A stretch of DNA of 64,000 nt from Sipunculus nudus (GCA_026874595.1 CM049318.1:10280241-10344240), one strand, 5' to 3'. Counted from the stretch's first letter, positions 1 to 11,877 are shown. Numbers and translations: made by a program. Notes: generated by a model from the letters alone, not told the origin.

Positions 1-100
1 ACACGCAAATTTACAAATTAACACATATACACATGTAATGCATAAAGCACATGAATGAGTATATATTCAAACATTATTCATGTATGTTAAGGTGAACAAC

Positions 101-225
101 CTAGGGAACTGGCAACATATGTGCCAGGGGATCTATGTGTAATTCTTCAGTACCAAGCTTCTTTTTACATATATCAAGTACAATATCATTAGTGTTTTCT
201 CCTTCACTTTCAGCTACTCCAAATA
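101..225 (-). pseudogene. LINE ORF1 fragment (RNA-binding domain end)
   Basis: On the minus strand this reads a hydrophobic strand with FGVAESEGEN, then an acidic helix, then a degenerate HID.LAHMLPV. That is the order seen at the end of the RRM-like domain of LINE-encoded ORF1 proteins (FGVpEs.gEn followed by a DR.HR-like motif). Only about 40 codons remain. The upstream side stops at a TA/CAGTG junction at 224-230 that looks like a DNA-transposon end. The copy is a dead fragment. The family assignment is inferred from motif order. Confidence 0.5.
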
Positions 226-337
226 CAGTGAAACCCCTCTGGGGCGGACAGACACGGGACCGGACGTTTTGTCCGTAAAAGCAGGGTGTCCACCCGTGTT
301 GGGGTCGGGCGCAGGTGTCCTGGTCGAGACCAAGCAT
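224..337. mobile_element. Possible Tc1/pogo-like transposon end
   Basis: A TA dinucleotide at 224-225 is followed by CAGTGAAACCCCTCTGGGG and a GC-rich stretch with repeated GTGTCC and GGACAGAC words. pogo/Tigger-type elements insert at TA and commonly begin CAGT(G)AAACC. No matching opposite terminus was found, so it is at best one end of a truncated element. Confidence 0.3.
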
Positions 338-920
338 GGGACTTATACAACCACGAAAGCGGTATTTTTTAATATAATATTTGATTTTACATATATGTTA
401 TATGTGAATAAATTTTTGTTTCAACCGCGCTTGTTGTGATTTATTTTTATCTGAATCTTTATCTTTTTATTATTAACTGGACCATAAAAATTATTACTTG
501 TGAGAAAATAACAAGTATGTGTTAAGAAGCTCATCTCATTTTTCATACTGTTTTAACATGTGGCATACTCTAAGGATTCAAACTTTTATTGCCTTGATCA
601 TTTTGTATTCAACTTGATCCGCTTGACTCCGGGGTTGAGATGCAGGGTTCGGTTTATGCCGAAGACTAAAAGGCAAAACACGCAACCCTGCATATACAAG
701 GTTATATGACATCATATTATAATAATGATAATAATAAAAATAATAATAATAATTAACTTTGAATATACAGTATATATATGTTCATTAAAATGACCGTGCA
801 TGGAGACCCCCCTCCCCACCCCTCTGCGTCGGCCCTGAAATTCTACGTCTATACTAGCAAGAACATCTTGCTCGAAACAAATTTGGTTTTAGTACATTGT
901 TTGCGGTTCGGAGTTCTCAT
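338..920. other. No gene seen; AT-rich with small repeats
   Basis: No recognisable coding sequence. There is an imperfect hairpin at 641-692 (TGCAGGGTT pairing with AACCCTGCA) and an AAT-rich tract around 722-755. Confidence 0.5.
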
Positions 921-922
921 TC

Positions 923-1324
923 AGGAGCAACCCACAACAAACAAGCATATTATTCAAAACAAGGTCTGCAGGCAGAACCTAAAACATAAAACAAACTAAG
1001 CAAAAAGCCTATTATATTATTTCAGGGAGGGAGAGGGGCTGTCGGGCCTGTCCGGAATAATCCGGTTGGGGGATAGGTGGGCCGGTAGGTGGGTCCAGCT
1101 CAAAAACTGCGGACCGGTCTAATCGGTCAACATCGTTTTTTTTTTTTTAGTTCAGATATATTTTACTGGGTCGACGCCCAAAATATATCTACTTTGAAAC
1201 TGAATCAGTCAGACGGTGCTAATTACCTATTTTGTTTTCTTTTGAGTCATTTTTCATGTTAAATCTACCAATCTACGTTGTCTCTGTAGGGTGCACCAAG
1301 ACCACGAATTTAATATGTTTTAAG
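923..1324 (+). repeat. Direct repeat copy 1 flanking the LINE
   Basis: This 402-bp block recurs in the same orientation at 6606-6947. Both begin AGGAGCAACCCACAACAAAC and both end TTTAATATGTTTTAAG. By eye the shared part is about 93-95% identical. Copy 1 carries an extra ~61 bp (1132-1192) that copy 2 lacks. The two copies abut the two ends of the LINE body exactly. Confidence 0.85.
1132..1192. repeat. 61-bp insertion with perfect hairpin
   Basis: Present only in copy 1 of the flanking repeat. It holds a T-run, then an 11-bp arm AGATATATTTT (1154-1164) and its exact complement AAAATATATCT (1180-1190), with a GGGTCGACGCCC-like near-palindrome between them. Copy 2 passes straight through this point. 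Confidence 0.7.
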
Positions 1325-2079
1325 CGTTGTTCTCTGATACTGTGTCTGAATTAAAACAAGAAATCCCAGATAAAAATGGTGAAATAAGTCGCTGTAATGA
1401 AGAAATTGAGGGCTTAAGATTTTCTATTCAAAGCTTGAATGACGTTAAGTATGACGTTGCTAAACAATCAGTTTAATTGTCTCAGTTAAGTGCAGAGATG
1501 GTAGACATGAAAAATGATATTAAAATGTGCTTTGATGAACTTGGCATGATGCGCTCTACCTTCGAAATTTCTGTGAGAGGTGTTAAGGATGATTTGGCAA
1601 AACAACATTTATCAATAATGTGAAGAGACGTGCAGAAGAAATGACAAATGAGGCTGTAACTGATCGTTTGAAGATTGGAAATGACATCAGATTGTCTTAT
1701 GGAAGGCTCCGGTCTGCAGAAAACGACATCCAAGACTGTGCCCATAAGGCACACACGCACGTATAACAATAGGAATACTGATACAATAGAAGGCTCGTTT
1801 ACTGGTGTCTCGCTGAGACGGAGCGGAGACCGAGACAGACATATAGTGGACTATTACGTCGTTAAAATAGAAAACTGTGTCTCATATGATGATTTGATAT
1901 CGTACATCAAAAGGAGAAATGTAGAGTTAGTAGATCTGCGTATGTGTCCTGGAAAAATCCCTGGATATGTCTGTACCAAGGTCAGAGTGTGGGACACGTC
2001 TTGTGATCAGTTAGAGTCTGGTACTTTTTGGCCAAAGGGCGCATGTATCAGAAAATGGTACACCCGCCAGCCTCATTAG
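1325..2079 (+). pseudogene. LINE ORF1 remnant
   Basis: The first part (about 1330-1620) translates to a heptad-like, Glu/Lys/Leu-rich coiled coil (SELKQEIPDKNGEISRCNEE), broken by a TAA near 1476 and frame changes. The 3' part (1675-2079) is open and ends in a conserved-looking module: VDYYVVKIENCVSYDDL, then IKRRNVELVDLR, then FWPKGACIRKWYTRQP. That Tyr/Val start, D-L turn and WP.G..(I/V)R(K/R)W ending resemble the C-terminal domain of ORF1 nucleic-acid chaperones in CR1-like LINEs. Confidence 0.65.
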
Positions 2080-2209
2080 ACAGACAAGATTTGTTTTACA
2101 TAGTTTCTTGCTATGTTGGAAACTCGAGCCTTGGCCACTGTATATTTAACCAGATGTTCTAGTGCAACTATACCAGACAATTTTGAGATATTTACTCTAC
2201 TCTATAGTA

Positions 2210-3577
2210 ATGGCTGAACCAAATAGTATACAAATAGTGTCGTATAATTGCAGGGGTGTTATGTCCAGTAGCATGTACGTAGCTGAGCTGCTCGATGACC
2301 CCAAAACCTTTGATCTTGGGTTAGCTGTCAGCTGTTATGGTGTGGCTGACAGAAGCCTGGACCCTTTAGATCCATATAGACGTGGTAAGGATGGTGTGTG
2401 TCTGTTTTGGAGAAAGTCTCTTTAACATGCCGTGTCAATTATTCCAATAGATGAAGTGTACGATTTTGTTGTAAGTATTCGAGTTAACTGTGGTTCTTTC
2501 TCACTTTGTATATTTCAGGTTTATTTACCAAGCACCAATAATAATTTAGGTACATATATGGAGAAAACTGAATTACTTTATGAACTTTATAACGAATACT
2601 GTTCTATTGGTCATGTGATATTCATGGGAGATATAAATTGTAATTTATGTAAGCCATCTTGTAGCAAGGGACGAGCGGGTATATTTCAATCTTTTCTAAA
2701 AGACGTCAATGTGATATCTGTGATGATTCATCCAATGCGTGAAGGGTCATCGTATACTTATGACGCGGGTGTAAGCGGCAATCGAACCTTTATCGATCAT
2801 ATTCTGGTAGAACCACAAATAGAAAGTCAAATTGTAAAGTCTAGAATTTATGATGACCACGAACTTAACCATTCTGACCACCTTCCTGTGGCAGTTAATC
2901 TCAACATGTGTATTTGTGTTCCTCAACCCATGCCACTTCAAACAGGATCCCTGCACTGGAAAAAAGTAATTCCCGTTCAAATAAAAAATAGTTACACCTG
3001 TGTGCTACAAGCTTACCTTAACAAGCTTTCCAGGCCGGATATAGCTAATTGTAACGAAGCTACTTTGGAAGATTATTACAAAAACTTAACAAATTGTTTA
3101 CATGTGAGTGCGAACTGCACTATACAGCACCGAAAGTTTAAAAAGTATCTTAAACCAAAATGGAAAACCTTAGCTAAACCTAAACATGACATGATGAGGT
3201 TTGCACTAATAAAATGGTTGGAAGCGGGGAGTCCGCGTGGCTGGGAGTGCAGTGAATATCGATCGGATAAATGAGCGAAATGTGAATTCAGACGTGCAAT
3301 GAGGCATATTCATAAAGTTGCTGAGGAAGAGCTCTTCCGAGAGCTGCATGATAACTCAGAAATTGATATGAATAGATTTTGGGCAATGGTTAAACAGAGA
3401 GAAAGTTTAAGCGTAAACATATTGGGGGTATTTCTTTCACTCCAGGTCATATTTCGTATAATCCACAAGACACTGCAGAAAGGTGGGCTTACTATTTTGA
3501 AAATATATATACCCCTAAACAGCAAAATCATTTTGGTGGTTGTTATCACAACGTGGTCGAGCAAGTTAGCCACATGA
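2210..3577 (+). pseudogene. LINE ORF2, endonuclease domain
   Basis: The likely start is the ATG at 2210 (MAEPNSIQIVSYNCRG). IQIVSYNCRG is the first strand of the exonuclease-endonuclease-phosphatase fold, VIFMGDINCN carries the catalytic Asp/Asn, and SDHLPVAVNL is the closing S-D-H motif. This enzyme nicks target DNA for target-primed reverse transcription. The frame is broken by a TAA at 2423-2425 and a TGA at 3272-3274. Both are single in-frame stops, with coding sense resuming after each (AKCEFRRAMRHIHKVAEE after the second). The linker toward the RT is lost after about 3594. Confidence 0.85.
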
Positions 3578-3594
3578 AAAAGGTATCATTTAGT

Positions 3595-4011
3595 TGTAGG
3601 AAGAAGCTCCTAGATAGCGCTATTTACGCTCTTTACACAGCGCTTTACCCATAGGCCAACTACCTATATCGTAAGCGCCTTTTGTTATGACCTTGTATCC
3701 TGAATCTCTGCACCAGAGGGGAGCACTGTATATTGGTCCAATCAGATGAGACCCTGTGCTGAAGACAACATGGTTTACCAGCCAAGCGAGGAATACACTG
3801 AGCCAAGGTTGTTCATTTCGTTTTGAGTGACAGCTCATCGCCCCGGTGACTTTTTGAACAGGCCACAGGCTCAGAGAGAATTGCCCCTCACGTGGTTTCT
3901 GGGCGGAGCCTGATGCCTGTCGAGTGTTTGTTGACTTGCATTTAGTTGGCTGCTCGTCACATCAGCAGTTTTTCCTGCAGAGAGGCTCATGTGCACCACC
4001 TGGTTTTTTAA
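3595..4011. other. Insertion-like block inside LINE ORF2
   Basis: LINE-like coding sense stops near 3594 (after HNVVEQVSHMKK) and resumes by about 4090. Between them the DNA has stops in every frame and a more GC-rich character, with repeated AGCGCT words (3616-3644). I take it as a non-autonomous insertion or replacement. I found no clear terminal repeat or target duplication. Confidence 0.35.
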
Positions 4012-6430
4012 GTGCATCATAAACGGTCAAACCAGGCAGCGCGAAAATCAGTAGATATTTTAGAAGCGCAAGATTTCTGCTGCCTCGGGAGCGTAAGCGC
4101 TGTTACACAACTAGAAGTGCGCATTGCGGTGAAGGACCTCAAAAGAGGGAAATCCGGCGGTCTTGATCGTGTAACAAATGAGCACCTCATTTTTTTGTGG
4201 GAATGCATTGACGGATCATCTTTGTCACCTTTTCAATTTAATGTTGTACACGGAAGAAATTCCAGTTAGCCTGAAGCGCGGCCTTATTGTAACGATAACA
4301 AAAGGGAAAGGAAACATTACAAAACCGGACGCACACAGAGGAATTTCGCTCCTGTCTGTTATTTTATAAAGTTTTTGAAAAAATATTTCTTGATCCTATT
4401 TTCAGATCCAGTTTCCCGACAGTCTACAATTTGCTTCCCAAAAACAAATGTTCTTATTACATGCTTCTTTAATAGTTAAAGAAGTGATTTCATATTCCAG
4501 AGAAAAAGGATCTAAAATATATATTTGCGCTGCCTCGATAATCAGAGAGCTTTTGATTCAGTATGACATGATGGCCTTCTATATAAGATTTTCAATTTAG
4601 GAATTAAGGGTAAATTTTGGAGGCTTATTGTTTCTTCCTATATCAATGTTCAGAGCGCGGTTCAGGTGGATAGTTATAAAAGTAGATCGTTCAATGTTAA
4701 ACAGTGTGTACGGCAGGGTAGGGTCTTATCACCCTGGTGGTTTTTGGTGTACATAAATGATCTCTTAGAAGAATTACGATATTCTAAATTTGAAGCCTGC
4801 ATTGCCGATACTTATATGAGTTCTCCAGTACAGGCTGATGATGTTGCGCTACTCTCGCCTACACCCTAGTGTCTTCAAAATATGATCAATATAGGCTATG
4901 CTCACAGTCCAAAATGGCGTTTAAACTTCAACCCCAAAAAATCAGTTATTCTGACGTTTGGGGAGAGTGTTTCAACGTTTAACAAATATTATTCAAAGCG
5001 AGCGTGGTATTTAGGACAGGACCTGATTCGACAGGCGAGAAGTCACGTCCATCTTGGTGTACATCTGCAGACTGACTTCACGCACAAAGAAACTGTTGCT
5101 AACGCGTGTCATGGGGGGAAAGGATTTTTTCTGTCATTGGCTGGTATCGGTGTTCGGCCAATGGTTTTAAGCCCACTTTCGTGTATGTTGTTATACAAAT
5201 AGATTGTAATTCCTGGTGCTATATTGGCTGCGAGCTATGGAATAATTTAAATATGACTGAACTCTTGATGTTGGAAAGATTTCACAGGTTTTGCGTGAAG
5301 ATTTCTTAGGACTTCAAGCCTACTGTTAGAACTAATATTGCTTTATCAATGGTAGGTATACCCTATTTAGAATCTTTTATTGATAAAGCAAAGATAACTT
5401 TTTTTGGTAACTTGTATAGATCAATCATTTCAAATCCTTGCAGGAAAATCGTGATATACCGTTTCATTAACTTCTTGTTGAAAAAAGTCTTAAAATATAC
5501 GGATTTACCGCCGACGTGTATCGACTGTTTAACAAATATGAACTGCTTGATACCATTTATAACTGCTTAATCGGTTGTGAGCCCTTTTCAGACAGGGACG
5601 AATGGAGATGTAAAGTAATTGAAAGTATTGTTAACTATGAGTATACCATGCATTGATTTAGCGTTTCGCGTGATTTGACGTTGAGTAATTTTTCGAGGTT
5701 CACGGTGATCGCTTCTCGCCGTCTACTCTGTGGGTAACATTAAGTCAGATACCTGGTTCATCGCCTAGGTTCAGGTACTTAGCGCAGTTACTTGTGAATC
5801 TGGAAAATTTTAATATGCAACATCATTTCCTTTGTCATCGTTGCGGAAAATTATATTTCAATGCAGTAGTACATATAGTTGAATTCTGTACTGCTACAAT
5901 TAACCAGAGAGAACATATGTGGAAGTTTATTAGTGATAAATTACCCGTTCAGGTTGAAGCACAATTGGTTGCCCTGTCAGACATGTTGGGTTAGACATAA
6001 CGACGAGAGTAGTGGGGTACTCCTAACTTTATTCACAGCGATACAAATAATTGGCTCACACACACAGTCCTTTCATGTGAGCATCTTAATGGCGGGATTC
6101 CTATATAAAAACGGGGGTCCACTTCTACCGGTTCACGGAAAAGACCTTGACCTTTACTAATACAAAAATTTGGATGTCCGGGATACAATAACATGGAGGT
6201 CCGGGAGAAATCTTGGGGTATACGATATCTGACAGTAACAAAATTATCACAAAAATACATATGTATTAACATTACTTAATAGGACATTGAACTAGTTAAA
6301 GCCTTGATTAAAGCGGACATTGTATATGGATTAAATGATTCTTCCGAACTCGAACACTATATAGCCGCTTTACTAAATGAGGTCTTTCTTTTCTTTAAAG
6401 AGTCTAAGAAGATTCTTCATGAACTATATT
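4012..6430 (+). pseudogene. LINE ORF2, reverse transcriptase and C-terminal region
   Basis: RT motifs in order: AVKDLKRGKSGGLDRVTNEH (finger), KRGLIVTITKGKG with HRGISLLSV, VKQCVRQGRVLSPWWF with YINDLLEEL, and QADDVALLS, whose two Asp are the catalytic pair. NFNPKKSVILTFGES and HVHLGVHLQTDFTHKE (thumb) follow, then GCELWNNLNMTELLMLERF. Decay shows as a frameshift near 4190, loss of frame at 4370-4660, a single TAG at 4867-4869 and a frameshift near 5110. Coding sense fades out by about 6430. Confidence 0.85.
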
Positions 6431-6605
6431 GATCATTATCAAATAACATATTAATTGCCTGTATGCCATACAACATGAAATGTTTTTCTATTTCACCTTT
6501 CTGATTATCGGTTTGTAATTTGAAATGCTTTTGTATTACCTTTATTGACATTTTGTATATTGAACTTCGCTTTGTCGGAGGAAATAAAGGTTAACAACAA
6601 CATTT

Positions 6606-6947
6606 AGGAGCAACCCACAACAAACAAGCATATTTTTCAAAACAAGGTCTGCAGGCAGAACCTAAAACATAAAACAAATTTAGCAAAAGCTTATTATATT
6701 ATTTCAGAGAGGGAGAGGGGCTGTCCGGACGTGTCGGGAATAAACCGGTTGGGGGATAGTGGGGGCCGGCAGGTGGGTCCAGCTCAAAAACTGCGGACCG
6801 GTCTAATCGGTCAACCTTGAAACTGAATTAGTCAGACGATGCTTATTACCTATTTTGTTTTCTTTTGAGTCATTTTTCATGTTAAATCTACCAATCTACG
6901 TTGTCTCTGTAGGGTGCACCAAGACCACGAATTTAATATGTTTTAAG
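6606..6947 (+). repeat. Direct repeat copy 2 flanking the LINE
   Basis: Same-orientation partner of 923-1324. It starts directly after the LINE 3' tail (AACAACAACATTT) and ends at TTTTAAG, after which the flanks differ (GGAAAATTAG here, CGTTGTTCTC in copy 1). It lacks the 61-bp hairpin insertion. Confidence 0.85.
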
Positions 6948-7497
6948 GGAAAATTAGACCCTGAATGATAGGAATGCTTCCCGGTTTTCAAGTCCATATT
7001 TCATAAACCATCAGGAGTAAAACTGTCTTAATTTCGTACGTATGTTTCAAAAACTATACTGGAATACACTTTTTTTTCGATATCTTATTCTAAATAATAG
7101 TTACAGGCCATTTCCGATAAAAAAAATTATTTATTGAACCATCAAAGAAAATAAAGTTGATAAATATACAACAAAGAAAGAGCCTGGGGATATTTGAATG
7201 TATTTTGAGATTATATTGTTTGTCTAATACATATTTGTTGCCACACATGAGATATATCGCTTAAGATGTTGCTGTAAATTTGAAAATCTTTAAACAAAAA
7301 AAAACTTTTTATAATGTGTTACGAATTCATTAGATGATATTCTTAGGTTTACGAAAAGGTATAATATATCAGTGGAGCTATGAAGTTATCATCATATTAA
7401 TGTTCACGCTAATTTGAATCACGGCAGTTTGGCTATACTTTGGCTGTAAATGCAAGCCCCTTTCAGACAATTTATTAGTTAACACTTATTAATGCCT
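6948..7497. other. No feature seen
   Basis: AT-rich sequence without recognisable coding, repeat or RNA signal. Confidence 0.5.
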
Positions 7498-8665
7498 AAA
7501 GCTAATAAGGGCCTTTATCTTTTTTACCACTCAAGGGGAACCCGTATGGTTAGTAAGTCGGATGAGCGTGGGAAACTGTTACATAAAAACCGTCTGTTGA
7601 TAAGATAATTCGGGTATAAATTAGAATGCGTGTGGGAACATGCACTGAAAAAGAACATCATGTATACTGAGCCAGGTTCACCGCCGATCCTTTGATAAGG
7701 TAATGTTTGCTCACTTGTCGGTGATGTTCACCTGACATCTTTAATATGACACGGGAAGCCGTCTGTAATTAATAAGGTCACGCCACTATTTGTTATACCT
7801 GTGTATGTAGGCTTATCCATAGGTAGGTATCTCTCTACGCTCAGTCCTAATCTGGCCGGTTTTCAATGGGCCGAGATGGAAACATTGATTTAGTTTCTGA
7901 TATCTGACAGTTCTTCAGGATTTGGAGAAAATTTAGAAAATGTACCCACTTGATCAATGACACATTTGGCATAGTTCCCTGCACTTCAAGACGGGCATTT
8001 TCGGGGCTGTTTAGTGTCACCACCGTTAATAATATTATTATAATATAAATGTCATTCTAGTGTGTGGAGAATTATTTGCATGCAAGAATATACTGCTCAC
8101 GAATACCGTCAGCTTGTATGGCCATTATAGCATTATTGGGCAATTTTGTTTTGTGTTATACACGTAATAGTACTATTCTTGAAGCTGGAGAAAATTGTTC
8201 TGCAACCGCCCGCATGATGAAGCCAGGGTTATAGCGTGTCTTCCAAGGCATGTATCAAGCCATGTAATATCGTTCGTCTTGAAACATATAAGAATAAAAG
8301 TACACAGTACAAAAGCTTGTGAATTCTTTATTTCAACAATTCTGTAGTGGGTATGACCCATGGATAAGAGAGCATCATTACATAGACACTGTGGCCACAT
8401 ACAGACACACTGATTGATCGTTTAAAGGAAAATAAAGAAAAAAATATAATTTATCTGACTAACCCGCTTTGTGACCACTCTCATTAATTAATAGGTTTCG
8501 ACACTGACCGTTACACGGATAGTAAATGTCATTCAGTCCGGCCAGTAGAAACATCCCCTGTGTGAGGCTGCTGAAATGTTCAGGGACAAACAGACAGGGT
8601 CGAATATATAGTTCAGCATTTTGTCTCTGACGCTCTGGCAGGGATCGATCGAGATCAGTCTCGAT
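7498..8665 (+). repeat. Dispersed duplication, copy A
   Basis: Matches 59519-61282 in the same orientation over two long blocks: 7510-8060 with 59525-60040, and 8345-8660 with 60960-61275. Shared landmarks include GTAAGTCGGATGAGCGTGGG, GATAATTCGGGTATAAATTA, GATGTTCACCTGACATC and GTGTGAGGCTGCTGAAAT. No open frame is conserved between the copies, so the unit looks non-coding. It could be a non-autonomous transposon or a segmental duplicate. Confidence 0.8.
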
Positions 8666-8926
8666 CAGTCGTATTTGGAAACTTTATAGATGAAAGCAAT
8701 CACACATTAAATTATTGAATTGGTACTATTTCTGGTAATTTCAAAACGATTAAAATCAATCTAGAAAATGTGGCTGAGTTGTTCCTATTATTTTTATTTG
8801 TGCTTAAAAAAGTCTCCAATCAATATTCTATTTTGGAGTGCTCTAATAAGAAAAAAAATCATGAGAATCTCACGAGACCATTCCATCTCTCTTTGTCTAA
8901 GTGAAAAAAATGTTAACAGTGGAATT

Positions 8927-8943
8927 AAATATATATATATATA

Positions 8944-9015
<72 letters not shown>

Positions 9016-9161
9016 GTGTGACGGGGCTCAAGAAGCGCACACATGCGTGGAGAAATATACGACCTGGGACGGTACGTGACACAAGGCTTTATTCCGAAAG
9101 TAGCATACAGAATACAAATGAGGGACGTGTTGTCCACAAGCTCAATGGCAGAGTCCTGATG

Positions 9162-9236
<75 letters not shown>
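8927..9236. repeat. (TA)n, (TG)n and (TA)n microsatellites
   Basis: (TA)n leads into an almost pure (TG)n tract at about 8955-9012. A 150-bp unique stretch follows, then a second (TA)n at about 9164-9236. Open frames across this stretch are simple-repeat artefacts. Confidence 0.95.
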
Positions 9237-9237
<1 letters not shown>

Positions 9238-9599
9238 GGGAGTCCTGGATACGACACTGGAAACTAACAGTTAAACTTTCTGCAATGTTTTCTCCATCAA
9301 GTATCATCATGCACTTTGATTTACCATATTTTTCTGCCTAATTTTCTTCAACTGAAAGGAAAAGAAACACAGAAATAATGGTATCAGTTTATCAATTATA
9401 TTTATAAAATCTGTACTGGACTATAATACTCAGAAATGGTGAAATCTGCAGGGAAGCATATCAAATTATATTCATATATTCTGCAATAAACATTTGGCAA
9501 TGACAGAGAGAATTGCGACAAGACTGTCATTTAAAGTTTTGAGATGCATGACAAGAATAATAATTTAGTATTTTAACATTGAAGTGGACCACAGAGATG

Positions 9600-10440
9600 C
9601 TCCAGCAGACCGTGTGCGTTACAATAAAAAGAAAATAGAAACCTATCATGAACCCTTCGGTAGTACATACTGTTTTTATTTCAACAAGGTTTACGCCAAT
9701 TACATTAATTACACAACTGGCTGTAATATACATGGGTATATCTCTCTTTAGTTTACTTCATAATTCTCGAGACCCAACTAGCTCTGAAAACTGCCACCAG
9801 TGTTGTCTTGATCTAGAATATAACGCCAGAAAATTAATGTGGTCGACAATGTGAGGACTGAGATGACCAGGATCAGTTTCATCACTGTGGGCAACTGTTT
9901 GATTACGGTCAAATCTGGTGAGCAAACATATAGAAAACCTGACTTAGGAACTGTAAGCATGACACATACACTGACAGACTTGTTTGTAGCAACATTACTG
10001 GACACAAATTAAATCCAAGGATACTGGATAAGCCCAGATACAGAATTTATTTGATTGCGAAAAAGCAAGGCCGTATAATTCAAAATAGTTTTTGGATTAA
10101 GTAATTACATGTTATTCCGCGGAGTTGTTTTCATCTATATATATATATATATATATCTGCATTATATGCAAGTGTTGTATATAAATGAGTAGGTGGAACA
10201 AAAATTTGTTGCGCTCATTAATTTTAAGATAAAAACAAAAGAAATATGAAAAAAAATTATACAAATCGAATGCTCTGGGCTGTGGGCTATCGTGTAAATC
10301 TCGTACGTTCTTGTGGTCAAGGTTTTGACCTGTTTATATAGAGCCAAGAATATTTTTATAACTACAATGATTTTGTATATCTTTTGGTTCTGTGTGGGCA
10401 CAAAATATATTTTGTAGTTTAACTGACACTTCATTACGTC
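9600..10440 (-). repeat. 3' end of lectin-like gene copy, duplicated at 14.8-15.5 kb
   Basis: The block around the membrane exon at 9778-9914 matches 14805-15460 in the same orientation. Shared stretches include GAAACCTATCATGAACC, ACATGGGTATATCT, CATAATTCTCGAGA and TGGTGAGCAAACA. Similarity covers exon, 3' flank and intron, so this is a genomic duplication and not a processed copy. Confidence 0.75.
9778..9914 (-). pseudogene. Terminal exon of lectin-like pseudogene: membrane helix and tail
   Basis: On the minus strand, acceptor TTTGCTCACCAG opens a 45-codon reading. It starts DLTVIKQLPTV, continues into the helix LILVISVLTLSTTLIFW, and ends with a short tail (DQDNTGGSFQS) and TAG. The exon starts in phase 1, like the equivalent 27800-27960 exon, and shares its GCTCACCAG acceptor. 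This exon is intact, but the lectin exons upstream at 11.9-13.1 kb are broken and the second half of lectin domain 2 was not found, so I class the locus as a pseudogene. An independent short gene using only this exon is less likely. Confidence 0.55.
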
Positions 10441-10559
10441 TTTATGTGGCTACCTTAAGACATGGGGAAAGTTAACGAATCGTGACAAATCATTTATTTA
10501 TTTGAGTGGGATAGTGCATTCTTTAATCATATTTAATGATTTTACATAATTTTACATTT

Positions 10560-10930
10560 ACATAAGGCAAACGGTTTGACCATAATCTTTCAGCATTCAC
10601 ATATGGTTCACTCACCGACAGATGAAAACCCCTTTCTTTTTGAGGTCACGGGTTCAAAGGTTAAGGCAACCACGGGCCCTGCTTCTAGAAAAAGCTTGTG
10701 GATCCATTTTAAGCCAAACCGTTGGACCATATTCTTTCATCTTTCATATATCGTCACAGGGTCAAAGGTATAGGCCTTTGAACGCCTTTTAAGCCAAACC
10801 GTTTGACAAAACCTTTTCCTCTTTCACACATGGCTCACTCACACACGGTTGAAAAACTCTGTCGAATTTGAGATCACAGGGTCAAAGGTCAAAGTCACAG
10901 AGCTGCCCTCCTAATTTTTATATTGTGTAA
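10560..10930 (+). repeat. Short tandem array, AAGCCAAACCGTTTGAC family
   Basis: About three degenerate units carry AAGCCAAACCGTTTGAC, TTTCACACATGGCTCACTC and CACAGGGTCAAAGGTCAAAG. The reverse-oriented form is at about 23.1-23.6 kb, where it ends in an ACGG-rich microsatellite. This resembles the core repeats of mollusc pearl-type elements. Confidence 0.6.
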
Positions 10931-11877
10931 AGTCTGACTCTGACACGGAGGAGGGTACGGACCGCGACGGACTATCCGAGATCGACCGTTAACGGTCCAT
11001 CCGTGTGAAACGCGCATTTTTTCGACCTCCACCATGATATCAGGGAAGCTTCTCAAGGTTTGAGTACATCGACTGTGCTGTTATGAAGGATTCCCTCGGT
11101 CAGCCGAGTTAGTGAGACTTTCACGGTCGGCCCCACCCAAGGTGAGCGCTCTACAGACTTAAAGGGAAGGCTATGCTCCAGAGCCTCCCGTTACTCACAG
11201 ACGAGTGCGTCTTTGGGGTTCCTTGAGGTTATGACCCAGCAATGGGGATGATTATACACCCAGGTAGACATCGGGCCTGGGTGACACCAGGATACATAAG
11301 TAATATTATAGGAAGCGAGTGCTACAGCAATGTCTTGTAATCCAAACCCGAAATGGGATATGAGTAAATATTGTTCATTTAAGGCACCTCACAAATCAAC
11401 TCCATTACCGCCAACCATTCAGACAAAATGTCTCCTTTCGAACATATTAAGTTCCAATATGTGACTTATGTATGTTTGTTTCTCTAAGTACCGATGACCC
11501 AGGCCATGCCCCTCATTTTACCCTGACTGAAGTAATAATTTTCCTCAAATCTCAATTTAGAACAAACAATTGCCGATAAAATCGATTCCTTCAGGACTAC
11601 GACATTTTTGACAAAATTGCCTGATTGAAACTAATTGAAACTCAGTCAAAGCACCTCTTTGAACCAACACCTTGTTAAAGCATTCTATATGACTTAGGAA
11701 CAAACTTTACTCGTACAACACTTTGTAGATTAACTTTGCAGATATCAACGCGCCTTAGATACCAAACGGCTCAGTTGAGCTGCACAGCCCCCTGAATCAC
11801 AGGACCTCATTTAGAGTACACCACGTCATATAACAGCGGGCCTACCTTATATCTTTACATCTACATTTACAACTCAC
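10931..11877. other. No gene seen
   Basis: A GC-richer stretch (10,930-11,300) with no coherent frame. The second half of lectin domain 2 should lie in this interval if the pseudogene matched the 39-43 kb gene, and I could not find it. Confidence 0.45.

Larger units (their letters stand above)
1325..6605 (+). mobile_element. Non-LTR retrotransposon (APE-type LINE), inactive
   Basis: Parts in order: a coiled-coil and C-terminal remnant of ORF1, an apurinic-type endonuclease, a reverse transcriptase with an ADD catalytic box, a long C-terminal region, and a 3' UTR ending GGAAATAAAGG then AACAACAACA. The architecture fits CR1/Jockey-group LINEs. In-frame stops, frameshifts and at least one insertion-like block make it inactive. 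Its ends meet the two direct repeats without spare sequence. Confidence 0.85.

Noticed and set aside
778-999. 73-codon plus-strand frame
   Set aside because: It runs into the direct repeat and has no motif, splice support or homologue in the second repeat copy.
8897-9310. Several overlapping frames encoding His/Thr, Val/Cys or Ile/Tyr runs
   Set aside because: They are translations of (TG)n and (TA)n microsatellites.
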